From assembly GCA_022969215.1 (NCBI GenBank), contig JALJPA010000019.1, forward strand, positions 1 through 37,068: DNA of 37,068 nt, given 5' to 3'. Each line of letters begins with the position of its first letter. Position 1 is the stretch's first letter. This stretch comes from Colwellia sp. Lineage in GTDB: Bacteria; Pseudomonadota; Gammaproteobacteria; Enterobacterales; Alteromonadaceae. Positions 36,291 through 37,068 of the stretch are shown here, in pieces. The notes beneath the pieces are model-generated. The model made no database searches, had not been told where the DNA came from, and saw nothing but the letters and a program-made list of their open reading frames with translations. A program made the position numbers and the translations under genes.

Positions 36291-36701
36291 CTAAGCAAGT
36301 GTAAATGTACTTGTAGTGAAATCAATAGTTAAAGTCTCGCCATCAGCCAATGTTAAATCACTACCGAAGTCATAGAAACATAGTAATGGATCTGCTGGAC
36401 TTGTTGGTGTGTTGTCATAGATAGTTATATATCTAAATGCTGCCACTGGACCACCCGATGCTGTTAAGACTAAATCACTGAACAACTGTGTAAACGTTCC
36501 TGATGTTTGTCCTGAGCTAGAAGTAGTTAGATTGCGAGCGCTTAAGTTAGTATAAGAAATCTCTGTTAGGTTAGCTAACACTGTATTAGTAGCTAATGGA
36601 GTCCCTACAGTTAGAGCCACAGTAAACTGATCTGTTGCGCAGTTATAAACACCGTTTGCGAAATCTTCTACAGTTTGATTAAATTTCTGATAAGTTGCCA
36701 T
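36291..36701 (-). CDS. Conserved beta-rich virion protein, 136 aa
   Basis: The product ATYQKFNQTVEDFANGVYNC then SYTNLSARNLTTSSSGQTSG and GGPVAAFRYITIYDNTP; its pattern 'YNKFN.FVED.A.GVHNL...T.KVALTN..P...NTVL.DITEI' and 'ASGG....FRY..LYND' is widespread in phages and prophages as a structural or decoration protein. No further function is known. The start shares one base with the stop of the repeat protein (TAATG). Confidence 0.8.
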   Translation of the reverse strand: MATYQKFNQTVEDFANGVYNCATDQFTVALTVGTPLATNTVLANLTEISYTNLSARNLTTSSSGQTSGTFTQLFSDLVLTASGGPVAAFRYITIYDNTPTSPADPLLCFYDFGSDLTLADGETLTIDFTTSTFTLA

Positions 36702-37068
36702 TATTTATCCGTCCAAATAGTTATTGTTTGAGCTTGGTTTGTCCATGTAGTCGAAACCGCTGGTTTATCTGTCCATATTTGACCAGGTAGTATTACTTGT
36801 ATGTTTGTACCTGAATATGTATAAGTTCCTGATGAAGCTATTATAACACGATCCCGATTAAAATTAATATCAGTGCCGGTATAAGTATAAACTCCACTCT
36901 CAGCAGTTAATATAAATGCCCCTGCTGGTGTAAATGTTAGTACTGCATCTGTGCCGTTATAAGTATAAACACCTGAACTAGCACTTAAGTTAAGTCCTCT
37001 TAATAAGTCTGCACTTGTGCCTGCATATGAGTAATTGCCGCTATTGGCTTGTAATACTCTAGACGTTA
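36701..37068 (-). CDS. Repeat-containing surface protein, C-terminal 119 residues (5' part at 1-981)
   Basis: Open frame from 37060 to the TAA at 36703-36701. It reads RVLQAN, then repeats SGNYSYAGTSADLLRG, SGVYTYNGTDAVLTFTPAG, SGVYTYTGTDINFN and SGTYTYSGTNIQVILPG, ending in two WTDK/TWTNQ segments. The last 8 bases of the window (37061-37068) duplicate bases 1-8; read straight on they would put a stop at the join, but merged they continue the frame of 1-981 and finish the 22-residue repeat SGAYTYTGNTVNLLTS-RVLQAN. Repeat lengths run 26, 22, 22, 26, 22. Likely a virion surface protein. Confidence 0.8.
   Translation of the reverse strand, partial: TSRVLQANSGNYSYAGTSADLLRGLNLSASSGVYTYNGTDAVLTFTPAGAFILTAESGVYTYTGTDINFNRDRVIIASSGTYTYSGTNIQVILPGQIWTDKPAVSTTWTNQAQTITIWTDK

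Noticed and set aside
1-37068. tRNA genes, insertion sequences, transposases and integrase attachment sites
   Set aside because: I looked for CCA-ended cloverleafs, transposase or integrase motifs (DDE, R-H-R-Y) and IS-like inverted repeats and saw none; a tRNAscan or HMM search could overturn this.

Overview
The window is essentially a whole genome of a short-tailed (podovirus-type) dsDNA bacteriophage. It carries small and large terminase, portal, scaffold, an SU10-type major capsid protein, a P22 gp10-like stabilisation protein, three DNA-ejection-type proteins and a beta-helical tailspike. There are no tail-tube, sheath or tape-measure genes. It is AT-rich and very compact, with start/stop overlaps at most junctions. 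Gene content fits a phage of a low-GC Gram-negative host, plausibly a marine gammaproteobacterium, but nothing in the window fixes the host. The map is circular: the last 8 bases equal the first 8, and collapsing them restores one reading frame across the junction and completes a 22-residue protein repeat. The unit length is then about 37,060 bp.

Layout. (1) 1-6373, minus strand: an early/middle operon read leftwards from a good promoter at 6406-6434. It holds Rha, YopX, three small HTH-type proteins, NinB, zinc proteins, YbcO (DUF1364) and RusA, then membrane/lysis candidates, DUF1353, and across the junction virion-type proteins (37060-36291) and the terminase genes (36176-34262). (2) 6501-7177, plus: a two-gene insert with a GTA-type holin homologue. 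(3) 10082-7179, minus: the replication operon, with a ribbon-helix-helix regulator under a promoter/palindrome, a DUF1376 initiator-like protein containing iteron-like repeats, a DnaC-type loader, and a DNA methyltransferase flanked by 25-bp direct repeats. (4) 13622-10216, minus: a string of small accessory genes ending in a Cro-like repressor with its own promoter/operator. (5) 13775-16730, plus: recombination operon (Zn protein, Erf annealing protein, YqaJ/lambda-type exonuclease, SSB-like protein) ending in a one-TM peptide and a T7-lysozyme-type amidase. (6) 33300-16783, minus: the morphogenesis operon from portal to tailspike. (7) 33435-34265, plus: a cassette of five tiny genes between portal and large terminase.

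How it works together. Erf, exonuclease and SSB, with the NinB/YbcO/RusA group, make an annealing recombination system; the DUF1376 protein and DnaC homologue recruit the host helicase. TerS/TerL package concatemers through the portal into an SU10-type shell. gp10-like and adaptor proteins close the head, the three ejection proteins deliver DNA, and the spike or fibre proteins bind and probably digest surface glycans. Lysis parts are scattered: amidase at 16.3 kb, holin candidates at 1.7, 6.5 and 16.2 kb. I see no integrase, excisionase or LexA-type repressor. Rha and a Cro-like protein hint at temperate ancestry, but lysogeny cannot be shown here.

Points most worth a second look: the ejection protein whose best start is an AUC codon; a zinc-finger gene broken by an apparent +1 shift at a T4 run; the repeat-flanked methyltransferase and other duplicated translation-start sequences that look like cassette linkers; iteron-like repeats inside the replication gene; and the five-gene opposite-strand cassette with helically phased operator-like repeats.
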